Shown here: positions 51,713 to 60,078 of the stretch, in pieces
Numbering within the stretch: the stretch's first letter is position 1
Layout: the number at the start of each line of letters is the position of its first letter
NCBI GenBank assembly: GCA_020425085.1
Contig: JAGQRW010000007.1
Coordinates: forward strand, 186,001 to 250,000
Direction: 5' to 3'
From: Paracoccaceae bacterium
GTDB lineage: Bacteria; Pseudomonadota; Alphaproteobacteria; Rhodobacterales; Rhodobacteraceae
DNA: 64,000 nt
Program-made: the position numbers and the translations under genes
Notes under the pieces: model-generated
Seen by the model: the letters and a program-made list of their open reading frames with translations, nothing else
Told to the model about the DNA's origin: nothing
Database searches by the model: none

Positions 51713-52624
51713 CTAGTTCATACGCTTGATGAATGTGTCGTTGCGCAAATCCTCGAATGCCTGCACCAGTTCGGCCCGTGTGTTCATCACCACCGGGCCG
51801 TGCCAGGCCACCGGTTCCTTGATCGGGGTGCCGGATACAAGCAGGAACCGCACGCCTTCGGGTCCGGCCTGTACGGAAACGCTGTCGCCGGTGTCAAATT
51901 CGACCAGTGTGCGGTTGCCTGAAAGATCGCGCAGGTTGACCTCCTTGCCGTTCACCTGTTTTTCCAGCAAGACGCCGCGCGGTGCCGAAGCATCGGTGAA
52001 CGCGCCTGATCCGGCAAATACATAGGCAAATGTCTTGCGATAAGTGTCCATGGGAATAGTTTTCCTGACGCCGGGCGCAAGCGAGATATCCAGATATTGC
52101 GGATCGGCTGCAATTCCTTCAACTGGCCCCTTCTGCCCCCAGAAATCGCCGATGATCACGCGCACCCTGGTGCCGTCGTCGTCGATTATTTCGGGGATCT
52201 CGGCGGCGGGAACATCCTGATAGCGCGGCGTTGTCATCTTGAGGCTGGCTGGCAGGTTGGCCCATAGCTGAAAGCCGTGCATCTGGCCCTTGGCATTACC
52301 TTTGGGCATTTCCTGATGCATGATGCCGGAACCGGCGGTCATCCACTGCACGTCCCCCGCGCCAAGCGTACCGTTGTTACCAAGGGAATCGCCGTGGTCG
52401 ACGGTGCCGGCCAGAACATAGGTGATGGTTTCGATACCGCGATGCGGATGCCAAGGGAAACCTTTGCGATAAGCATCGGGTGTATCATTGCGAAAATCGT
52501 CGAACAGCAGGAACGGGTCAAGCATGGTTGGATCTTGAAACCCGAAGGCGCGGTGCAGATGCACCCCCGCCCCTTCGATGGTCGGTTGTGCCAGTGTTCG
52601 TGACTTTACAGGTCTGATGGACAT
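51713..52624 (-). CDS. Pirin family protein
   Basis: The 303-residue bicupin has the pirin metal site in the N-terminal domain: FPWHPHRGIETITYVLAG gives two His, the later TAGSGIMHQEMP gives His and Glu. Bacterial pirins act as iron-dependent quercetinase-like dioxygenases or as redox-sensing regulators. The C-terminal cupin half is present (PGVRKTIPMDTYRKTFAYVFAGSG). GGAGAG precedes the ATG. Function in this strain not deducible. Confidence 0.9.
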   Translation of the reverse strand: MSIRPVKSRTLAQPTIEGAGVHLHRAFGFQDPTMLDPFLLFDDFRNDTPDAYRKGFPWHPHRGIETITYVLAGTVDHGDSLGNNGTLGAGDVQWMTAGSGIMHQEMPKGNAKGQMHGFQLWANLPASLKMTTPRYQDVPAAEIPEIIDDDGTRVRVIIGDFWGQKGPVEGIAADPQYLDISLAPGVRKTIPMDTYRKTFAYVFAGSGAFTDASAPRGVLLEKQVNGKEVNLRDLSGNRTLVEFDTGDSVSVQAGPEGVRFLLVSGTPIKEPVAWHGPVVMNTRAELVQAFEDLRNDTFIKRMN

Positions 52625-52827
52625 GTTGCTCTCCTTTCACTGACAAATAGGGATGTATTGAGAATATGAACAGTGTAGCGAAAAGAAACTTATTGTTTCC
52701 AATTACGAAACAGTAAATCGGCATATTCCCGAAAACTACCGACAATCATGTCGCATCCAGACAAGAGACGGGCCAGAATTCCCGAAACCTTCTCTGGAAG
52801 TGTCGCAATCGAAAGGGGGTCAACGCG

Positions 52828-53799
52828 ATGAAAATCGGCTTTATCGGATTAGGAAATGTCGGCGGCAAACTGTGCGGCAGTTTGTTGCGCAACGGGATAG
52901 ATCTGACGGTGCGCGATCTTGAACCGGCGCTGGTTCGGAAATTCGTTGATCTTGGTGCTAAACCGGGCGGCAGTCCGGCCGGGATGATGCGGGAATGTGA
53001 TGTGGTGATCACCTGCCTGCCATCCCCCGCCGCGTCAGCCGAGGTGGTCGAAGGGCCGGACGGACTGCTTGAAGGCGTCGTCAAGGGCAAGATCTGGCTG
53101 GAAATGTCCACAACCGACGAGGCGGAAGTTCGCCGCCTTGGTGCCAGGATTGCCGCGAGGGGCGGTGCCGCGGTGGATTGTCCGGTTTCCGGCGGCTGCC
53201 ATCGCGCGGCAAGCGGCAACATCTCGATCTTTGCCGGTTGCGGCCGGGCGACGTTCGAACGCATCCTGCCGCTTCTGACGATCATGGGCCGGCGCATTCT
53301 GCATACCGGCGATCTTGGCTCCGCCAGCCTCTTGAAGGTGATGACCAACTATCTGGCAACCGCCAACCTTCTGACCTGCTGCGAAGCGATGGTGACGATG
53401 AAGGCGGCGGGTCTGGATCTGAACACCACGTTCGAGGCGATCCGCATATCCTCGGGCAACTCGTTCGTGCATGAAACTGAAAGTCAGGTGATCCTGAACG
53501 GTTCGCGCGATATTTCCTTTACCATGGATCTGGTGAAAAAGGATATCGGTCTGTTTCAGGCCATCGCGGAGCGCCATGACATTCCACTGGAAATCAGCCC
53601 GCTGATGATCGAAATCTTCCGCGATGGCATCGAAAGATATGGCGCAAGGGCCCAGTCTGACGACATCATCCGCCGGCTGGAGGATGCAACCGGCCTTGAT
53701 ATCACCGCGCCGGGATTTCCCGCCGAAATGCTGGACGCCGAACCGGAAGAACCGGGATACGAGGTTTCGCCGCAGGGGCGCAGCGCCGCGACGGTCTGA
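52828..53799 (+). CDS. 3-hydroxyisobutyrate-dehydrogenase family oxidoreductase
   Basis: The 323-residue enzyme begins MKIGFIGLGNVGGKLCGSLL, the NAD(P) motif, and has VDCPVSGGCHRAASGNISIF (substrate-binding signature DxPVSGG), GSASLLKVMTNYLATANL with the catalytic Lys, and LVKKDIGLFQAIAERHDIPL. This is the beta-hydroxyacid dehydrogenase family (HIBADH, tartronate semialdehyde reductase, GHBDH). The C-terminal 30 residues are an unusual acidic extension (EMLDAEPEEPGYEVSPQGRS). Substrate open. Confidence 0.85.
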   Translation: MKIGFIGLGNVGGKLCGSLLRNGIDLTVRDLEPALVRKFVDLGAKPGGSPAGMMRECDVVITCLPSPAASAEVVEGPDGLLEGVVKGKIWLEMSTTDEAEVRRLGARIAARGGAAVDCPVSGGCHRAASGNISIFAGCGRATFERILPLLTIMGRRILHTGDLGSASLLKVMTNYLATANLLTCCEAMVTMKAAGLDLNTTFEAIRISSGNSFVHETESQVILNGSRDISFTMDLVKKDIGLFQAIAERHDIPLEISPLMIEIFRDGIERYGARAQSDDIIRRLEDATGLDITAPGFPAEMLDAEPEEPGYEVSPQGRSAATV

Positions 53800-53848
53800 A
53801 TGTTATGCCGGTTCCTTGCCGTTCCCGCCGGTCAGGCAGCATGTCTTG

Positions 53849-55279
53849 TTACAGCCCCTTGGCGCGATAGGCTTTGGCAACCCGGTCAATGGATACAAGA
53901 TAGGCCGCCACGCGCAGATCCGTGACATCATCGCGTTCGTGCCAGACATGGCGCATCGCCTGATAGGCGGCGCGCATGGTATCATCAAGCCCTGATCGTA
54001 CCAGTTCAAGTTCGCCCGCACCGCGCAGATACTGATCCTTGAAACCCGGCGACAGGGTCCAGCCCAGACCCTTGTCTGCCGACAGCCGTTCCAGCTCGTC
54101 TATCAGCGCCTGGTGTCGCGATTCCTCCTGACGGCGCTGCATGCGGCCAAACCGGATGTGGCTGAGGTTCTTGACCCATTCAAAATAGGAAACCGTCACG
54201 CCACCGGCATTGGCAAACATGTCGGGGATGATCACGCAGCCCTTTTGGCGCAAGATCTCGTCACCGCCTGCGGTTACCGGACCGTTTGCAGCTTCGATGA
54301 TCAGCGGCGCAACGATGCGCGGGGCGTTGTGCATGTTGATCACCCCTTCGATCGCTGCCGGGATCAGGATGTCGCATTCATGTTCCAGCACCCGCAAACC
54401 TTCGGCCACATAGGTGCCCTGGTTGTACCCCTTGACCCCACCGGTTGCGGCGATGTGGGCGCGCACCTCATCCACGTTGAGGCCCTTGGGGTCGATCAAA
54501 GCGCCATCATGTTCGATGATGCCGATGATCAGGGCACCATCCTCGGTCGAAAGGAACTGCGCCGCGTGATAACCCACATTGCCCAGCCCCTGCACGATGA
54601 TCCGCTTGCCGTCGAGGGTTCCTGTCAGACCCGCCGCCGCCTTGTCCTCGTCATAGCGGAAGAATTCGCGCAAGGCATATTGTACACCGCGACCGGTGGC
54701 CTCGACCCGGCCCTGAATGCCGCCGCCGTTCAGCGGCTTGCCGGTGACGCAGGCGCGACTGTTGATGTCGGTGGTGTTCATGCGCGCATACTGATCAGCG
54801 ATCCAGGCCATTTCCCGTTCGCCGGTACCCATGTCGGGGGCAGGCACGTTCTGGCTGGGATTGATCAGGTCGCGTTTGATCAGTTCATAGGCAAATCGCC
54901 TGGTGATCCTTTCCAGTTCATATTCCTCATATTCGCGCGGGTCGATCCTCAGGCCGCCCTTGGAGCCGCCAAACGGCGTTTCCACCAGCGCGCATTTATA
55001 GGTCATCAGTGCCGCCAGCGCCTCGACCTCGTCCTGATTGACGCTCATGGCAAAGCGGATACCGCCCTTGACCGGTTCCATATGTTCCGAATGCACCGAG
55101 CGATAGCCGGTAAAGGTCTGAATCTGGCCGCGCAGGCGCACCCCGAAACGTACCGTATAGGTGGCGTTGCAGACCCTGATCTTTTCCTCAAGCCCCGGCG
55201 GCAGATCCATCAGCGCCACAGCGCGGTTGAACATAAGGTCAACGGATTGGCGGAATGACGGTTCTTGCAGATGTTCCAT
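53849..55279 (-). CDS. gdhA: Glu/Leu/Phe/Val dehydrogenase family protein
   Basis: The 476-residue enzyme has the catalytic region EPVKGGIRFAMSVNQDEVEALAALMTYKCALVETPFGGSKGGLRI with the two Lys, APDMGTGEREMAWI, and the Rossmann segment RIIVQGLGNVGYHAAQFL. It is an amino-acid dehydrogenase, most probably glutamate dehydrogenase by length and by KGGIR. The C-terminal 100 residues are longer than in standard hexameric GDH (QALIDELERLSADKGLGW). No amino-acid transport genes adjoin it. Next upstream is the divergent TadG-like gene. Confidence 0.87.
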   Translation of the reverse strand: MEHLQEPSFRQSVDLMFNRAVALMDLPPGLEEKIRVCNATYTVRFGVRLRGQIQTFTGYRSVHSEHMEPVKGGIRFAMSVNQDEVEALAALMTYKCALVETPFGGSKGGLRIDPREYEEYELERITRRFAYELIKRDLINPSQNVPAPDMGTGEREMAWIADQYARMNTTDINSRACVTGKPLNGGGIQGRVEATGRGVQYALREFFRYDEDKAAAGLTGTLDGKRIIVQGLGNVGYHAAQFLSTEDGALIIGIIEHDGALIDPKGLNVDEVRAHIAATGGVKGYNQGTYVAEGLRVLEHECDILIPAAIEGVINMHNAPRIVAPLIIEAANGPVTAGGDEILRQKGCVIIPDMFANAGGVTVSYFEWVKNLSHIRFGRMQRRQEESRHQALIDELERLSADKGLGWTLSPGFKDQYLRGAGELELVRSGLDDTMRAAYQAMRHVWHERDDVTDLRVAAYLVSIDRVAKAYRAKGL

Positions 55280-55537
55280 AAAGACTCCCCGAGTCGGTTT
55301 GTATATCTGACCGCGAGGCTAACACGGCAAATCATTAACAAAGACAGAATTCCGGCGGAACTGTCCATAAATTCGGCAAAGCGGGCCGGAAAAAAGTCCG
55401 GGATCGACACTTCAATGACTTATTTTTGCCATAGCGCGGATTGAAGATGCCCTTGCGGATCATCCGTTTGCATATGGCGGGAATGATTCCGGTCGTGCGA
55501 TTTGCGCGACCGGTAAGCCCGCACAGGAGAGTGTGAT

Positions 55538-57253
55538 ATGGATCTCGACGGCAAAAACACCAAAGAGAAGGGCCAGTTGCTGCCCGCTCGCGGTGGGTTC
55601 CTGAGCAATGCGCGGGCAAGGCTTGTGCGGCGGCTGAACCAATTCCACCGCGATGAAAAAGGCGCGATGATCATCTTCGGGCTGATCTGTTTCATTGCGA
55701 TGCTGGTTGGCGCTGGCATGGCTGTCGATTTCATGCGCTACGAAAACCAGCGCACCCGGATGCAGAACACGCTTGACCGCGCCTTGCTTGCCTCGGCCGC
55801 GCTGACCCAGCCGCTGGATGCACAGGATGTGGTCTACGACTATTTCAACAAGTCGGGACTTAAGGATTATACCCTCAACGTCACTGTCGATCAGGGGCTG
55901 AATTTTCGCACCGTCAGCGCCACCGCCTCGGCACAGGTGAATTCCTTGTTTCTGAACATTGTCGGCATTGATACCCTGATGGCCACCGCCCGCGGTACCG
56001 CCGAAGAACGCATCCAGAATGTCGAGGTTTCGCTGATCCTTGACGTTTCCGGTTCCATGGGCAGCTATTCGCGGATTGATAACCTCAAGGTTGCGGCCCA
56101 GGAATTCGTGCAGTCGATGCTGGAATCCAGCGATGCCGGCAAGGTGTCGATCTCGATCATTCCTTATAACGCAACCGTCAATGTCGGTCAGCGGCTGATT
56201 CAGGAATACACGGTTTCAGATGAACATACCTATTCCAACTGCATCCGTTTCCCGGACAGCGATTTCCTTTCGACCAGCATTTCGACCGTGGACGAACTGG
56301 AACGCCTGGGGCATTTCAACTATTCCTCGTCCAGCAGTACCTCGCCGATCGACAATCCCTGGTGCGGTACCGGCGAAAGTCGGGCGATTCTGCCGTTTTC
56401 GACCAGCGAGGCCGATCTGGATGCGCGCATCCAGTCGCTATATGCCAGCGGCAACACCGCTGCCGATCTAGGCATGAAATGGGGTGTGGCACTACTTGAT
56501 CCGGGAACCCAGGGCGTGGTTACCAATCTGATCGCCACGAACGACATTGATGCCGAATTGAGCGGTCGCCCGGTTGCCTACAACAATGGTGATACGCTGA
56601 AGATCATCGTGCTGATGACGGATGGTGAGAACACCACCCAGTATGACGTGAAACAGGCACGCAAGGACGGCGTGGCCAATGTCTGGCAGGATACTGCCGC
56701 AGGGCCGGGGGATCCGAAATATTCGGTTTGGGATGAAGACCGGGGGCAATATTTCCTGCCGCACAACGATAGCTGGAGCGATTATCCGATCGGTGGTGAA
56801 TTCACCACCACCACGACGACCGAATGCTATTGGAAGAAAAAGAAAAGGAAATGGCGTTGGGTCTGTGATGATGTCGAAACCAATGTCTATGTCGGCGATG
56901 GCACTGCGGCGCGCATGACTTATCCGCAACTGTGGAACGCCTTCAACATGCGATATGCGGGCAGTTACCTTTGGGACTACGACAGCAATCTGGAAAACAA
57001 TATCCGGTATTCCTATGAAAGCATCGTCAATGGTTCACAGGCCGACGACCGCCTTCTGGATATCTGCTCGGCTGCCAAGAACGCTGGTATCACCGTATTT
57101 ACCATCGGTTTCGAGGCTCCGAGTCACGGCTCGAACATCATGGAGCAATGCGCCTCCTCATCGGCCCATTTCTATGATGTGAACGGCATGGAAATCGCCG
57201 AAGCGTTCAGTGCCATCGTGGCGACGATCCAGAAACTGAAGCTGGTGCAATGA
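55538..57253 (+). CDS. TadG-like protein with von Willebrand A domain
   Basis: The 571-residue protein has a short cytoplasmic head, one membrane helix at about residues 42-64 preceded by DEKGAM (the TadE/G motif, GAMIIFGLICFIAML), and a large external part with a vWA MIDAS motif DVSGSMG at 169-175 and a later LMTDGENTT. It should be a Flp-pilus (Tad) associated adhesion or assembly protein. An unusual basic patch (CYWKKKKRKWRWVC) lies in the second half between two Cys. AGGAGAG precedes the ATG, and the end overlaps the next gene. Confidence 0.8.
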   Translation: MDLDGKNTKEKGQLLPARGGFLSNARARLVRRLNQFHRDEKGAMIIFGLICFIAMLVGAGMAVDFMRYENQRTRMQNTLDRALLASAALTQPLDAQDVVYDYFNKSGLKDYTLNVTVDQGLNFRTVSATASAQVNSLFLNIVGIDTLMATARGTAEERIQNVEVSLILDVSGSMGSYSRIDNLKVAAQEFVQSMLESSDAGKVSISIIPYNATVNVGQRLIQEYTVSDEHTYSNCIRFPDSDFLSTSISTVDELERLGHFNYSSSSSTSPIDNPWCGTGESRAILPFSTSEADLDARIQSLYASGNTAADLGMKWGVALLDPGTQGVVTNLIATNDIDAELSGRPVAYNNGDTLKIIVLMTDGENTTQYDVKQARKDGVANVWQDTAAGPGDPKYSVWDEDRGQYFLPHNDSWSDYPIGGEFTTTTTTECYWKKKKRKWRWVCDDVETNVYVGDGTAARMTYPQLWNAFNMRYAGSYLWDYDSNLENNIRYSYESIVNGSQADDRLLDICSAAKNAGITVFTIGFEAPSHGSNIMEQCASSSAHFYDVNGMEIAEAFSAIVATIQKLKLVQ

Positions 57254-57798
57254 TGCAAATGATGCGTTGGATAGCCAATAATATCCTGCGGTTTCGCAGG
57301 AAAGAGGATGGCTCGGCTACCGTTGAATTCGTGATCATCCTGCCGTTTTTCATGGTGATGTTCGTTTCGGTGTTCGAAAGCGGTCTGATAATGACCAAGC
57401 AGATGATGCTGGAACGCGCCCTTGACATCACTGTGCGCGCAATCCGCCTGTCGCCGCAAAATGCCAATATTACCCACGATACCGTAAGGCAGATGATCTG
57501 CGACAACGCGCTGATCTTTAATGATTGCGTGAATTCACTGCAGGTGGAACTTGCGCCGGTCTCGTCGATGACCTGGGTGATGCCGCCGCGCGAGGCTGAT
57601 TGTATCGACCGCGATTCCGAGCTTGATCCGGTTCTGTCATTCAATCCCGGCCTGCAAAGCGACGTGATGTTCGTGCGCGCCTGCATGGTGGTCGATCCGA
57701 TGTATCCGAATATGGGGCTGGGTTTCATCCTGACCAAGGATCCGAGCGGCGGGGTTCGCCTGATTTCCAGTTCCGCCTTTGCAATCGAGCCGATTTGA
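57250..57798 (+). CDS. TadE-like pilus assembly protein
   Basis: The 182-residue protein starts with a charged head, then EDGSATVEFVIILPFFMVMFVSVFES, the TadE motif (GxxxVEFxxxLP) followed by a membrane helix. The external part has four Cys (CDNALIFNDC, EADCIDRD, VRACMVVD), probably forming disulphides. It overlaps the TadG-like gene (ATGA) and precedes the second TadE-like gene by one base, so the three are one operon. Confidence 0.82.
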   Translation: MMQMMRWIANNILRFRRKEDGSATVEFVIILPFFMVMFVSVFESGLIMTKQMMLERALDITVRAIRLSPQNANITHDTVRQMICDNALIFNDCVNSLQVELAPVSSMTWVMPPREADCIDRDSELDPVLSFNPGLQSDVMFVRACMVVDPMYPNMGLGFILTKDPSGGVRLISSSAFAIEPI

Positions 57799-57799
57799 T

Positions 57800-58372
57800 A
57801 TGAACATGCGCATGCCAAAATTCAGTTTGAAGAAGTTCCGCGAGGATCACAAAGGATCGGTTTCGATTGAATTCATTCTGATTCTGCCGCTTCTCGGTTG
57901 GTGGTACGCCGCCAGCTTTGCCTTTTTCGACGGCTTCAAGGATTACAACGTCACGGTCAAGACCGCGACGGTGATCGGTGATATCGTTTCGCGCCAGATC
58001 GAGGTAGATAACGACTTTCTCGACGGTATGGAAACCATTCTGGAATACATGACCAATACCAGCGATGGCGTCTGGTCCAGGGTAAGCAGCGTAAAGTACA
58101 CCGATGTTGATGGCTATTCCGTCGAGTGGAGCCATGCCACCAGTTCGCATGACCTGCTGACCACCGCCAATATCTATCTTTATGACTGGGATGAGCTTTG
58201 GTTGCCGAATATGGCCAATGGCGAAACCATCATTCTTGTGGAAACCTATGTTCCATACGCGCAGGCGTTCAATGTCGGGTTGGGTGATCGCACCTGGCGG
58301 AACATCGTGGTGACTCGGCCGCGTTTCACTTCGCAGATCACCAACACGGATTTCACTTCTCCCGGCAGTTGA
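57800..58372 (+). CDS. TadE/TadG-like pilus assembly protein
   Basis: The 190-residue protein has DHKGSVSIEFILILPLLGWWYAASFAFFDG, again the TadE-type helix, then an external domain without Cys (DNDFLDGMETILEYMTNTSD, WDELWLPNMANGETIILVET). ATG 57800 follows the upstream stop by one base; an ATG 21 bases earlier, inside the preceding gene, is less likely. A strong terminator closes the operon, and no other tad genes (pilin, ATPase, secretin) are in the window. Confidence 0.82.
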   Translation: MNMRMPKFSLKKFREDHKGSVSIEFILILPLLGWWYAASFAFFDGFKDYNVTVKTATVIGDIVSRQIEVDNDFLDGMETILEYMTNTSDGVWSRVSSVKYTDVDGYSVEWSHATSSHDLLTTANIYLYDWDELWLPNMANGETIILVETYVPYAQAFNVGLGDRTWRNIVVTRPRFTSQITNTDFTSPGS

Positions 58373-58380
58373 TACCCTGC

Positions 58381-58410
58381 CCGCCGTCTTTTGGGCGGAC
58401 GGTGGTTTTT
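58381..58410 (+). terminator. Intrinsic terminator of the tad-like operon
   Basis: Stem CCGCCGTC / GACGGTGG (8 bp, one G-U pair) with a 9-base loop and an immediate TTTTT. Confidence 0.8.
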
Positions 58411-58469
58411 CAGGTTGCAAATGGACCGGTCTGCTGGTTGTCTTCAGGGGCATTCCAGCGGGGGGGAAC

Positions 58470-59720
58470 ATGCGCTATTCAGCCTGGGAGGTTTTCAGGA
58501 ACGGCCTGACTGGCAACAAGGGCTGGAAACCGGTCTGGCGCAATCCTGAACCAAAATCCAGCTATGACGTGGTGATTGTCGGCGGTGGCGGGCACGGCCT
58601 TTCGACCGCTTACTACCTGGCAAAGAACCATGGTATCGCCAATATTGCGGTGCTTGAAAAGGGTTATCTCGGCGGTGGTAATGTCGGGCGCAACACCACC
58701 ATCGTCCGGGCGAACTACATGCTGGAAGGCAATTCGCAGTTCTATTCGCATTCGCTGAAGCTTTGGGAAAATCTGGAACGTGAACTCAATTACAACGTGA
58801 TGCTATCGCAGCGCGGCCAGATCCTGTTGGCGCATTCCGATGGCCAGATGGATCGTTTCGCCCGCCTTGGCAACATGATGCGAATGCAGGGTGACGACGC
58901 GGAGTTGTGGGGTCGCGACGAGGTTCGCGCCAAATTGCCCTATCTTAACCACGACACGGCGCGGTTTCCGATCTATGGCGGACTGATGCACTGGCGCGGT
59001 GGCACCGCGCGCCATGACGCGGTGGCCTGGGGCTATGCGAGGGGGGCCGATCGGCGCGGCGTCGATCTGATCCAGAATTGCCAAGTGACCGGGTTTCGCA
59101 TCGAAGGGGGGCAAATCCGCGGTGTTGATACCACGCGCGGATATATCGCCGCCGGCAAGGTGGGGATGTGCGTGGCGGGGCGCTCATCTCAGGTTGGTGA
59201 AATGGCCGGGCTGCGCCTGCCGATTGAAAGCCATGTTTTGCAGGCATTTGTGACCGAAGGGCTAAAACCGCTGATCCCGCATGTGGTCAGTTTCGGCATG
59301 GGACATTTCTATATCAGCCAGTCTGACAAGGGGGGGCTGGTGTTTGGCGGTGATCTTGATGGCTACAACTCCTATGCCCAACGCGGCAATCTGCCAATGG
59401 CCGAACATGTGGCCGAGGCGGGAATGGCATTGATGCCGATGATCGGCAAGGCCAGGATGCTGCGAAGCTGGGGCGGCATCATGGACATGTCGATGGATGG
59501 CTCCCCGATCATTGACAAGACCTCGATTGACGGCTTTTTCATCAACTGTGGCTGGTGTTACGGTGGCTTCAAGGCAGTGCCAGCCTCGGGTGATGTGTTT
59601 GCGCATCTGATCGCCACCGGCAACCATCACGCCGCCGCCAATCGGTTTCTCTTGGATCGTTTTGCCACCGGGCGGATGATTGACGAAACCGGCAATGGCG
59701 CAACGCCGAACCTGCATTAG
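58470..59720 (+). CDS. soxB: Sarcosine oxidase beta subunit
   Basis: The 416-residue subunit carries FAD in a Rossmann domain (DVVIVGGGGHGLSTAYYLAKNHG, then VLEKGYLGGGNVGRNTTIVRANY) and binds sarcosine; the late GGIMDMSMDGSPIIDKTSIDGFFINCGWCYGGFKAVPASG is the family FAD-closing region. Heterotetrameric sarcosine oxidase oxidises N-methylglycine to glycine, producing 5,10-methylene-tetrahydrofolate and peroxide, a common step of glycine-betaine use in marine bacteria. First gene of soxBDAG; it begins 97 bases after the preceding operon, past a terminator. Confidence 0.95.
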   Translation: MRYSAWEVFRNGLTGNKGWKPVWRNPEPKSSYDVVIVGGGGHGLSTAYYLAKNHGIANIAVLEKGYLGGGNVGRNTTIVRANYMLEGNSQFYSHSLKLWENLERELNYNVMLSQRGQILLAHSDGQMDRFARLGNMMRMQGDDAELWGRDEVRAKLPYLNHDTARFPIYGGLMHWRGGTARHDAVAWGYARGADRRGVDLIQNCQVTGFRIEGGQIRGVDTTRGYIAAGKVGMCVAGRSSQVGEMAGLRLPIESHVLQAFVTEGLKPLIPHVVSFGMGHFYISQSDKGGLVFGGDLDGYNSYAQRGNLPMAEHVAEAGMALMPMIGKARMLRSWGGIMDMSMDGSPIIDKTSIDGFFINCGWCYGGFKAVPASGDVFAHLIATGNHHAAANRFLLDRFATGRMIDETGNGATPNLH

Positions 59721-59805
59721 CGCCTGCCTCGGAGGGTTAGATGAAATCACGAATTGCCGGGGCTATCAAATACCTGACAGGTTCAAATGCGAAACAGGGG
59801 GGAAA

Positions 59806-60078
59806 ATGCGCATAGACTGTCCGCTTTGCGGTTGCCGCGACAGCCGTGAATTCCATTATCGCGGTACAGGCAAGTTGATGGAGCGCCCCGCAGCAGATGC
59901 GGGGGCCGAGGCGTTTCATGATTACATCTATATGCGCGAAAACCCCGCCGGGGTGAATTGTGAACTCTGGTTTCACGAAATGGGATGCCGCGCCTGGCTG
60001 TTGGTGGAACGTGACGTTTCCAGCCATGAATTCCTGTCCGTTCGTCTGGCCGAATCCGTCACGCGGGGCAAACAATGA
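59806..60078 (+). CDS. soxD: Sarcosine oxidase delta subunit
   Basis: The 90-residue subunit has the zinc-binding CPLCGCRDSREFHYRG at residues 5-20 and LWFHEMGCRAWLLVERD, standard for SoxD. AGGGGGG precedes the ATG. Its stop overlaps the soxA start by 4 bases. Confidence 0.95.
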   Translation: MRIDCPLCGCRDSREFHYRGTGKLMERPAADAGAEAFHDYIYMRENPAGVNCELWFHEMGCRAWLLVERDVSSHEFLSVRLAESVTRGKQ

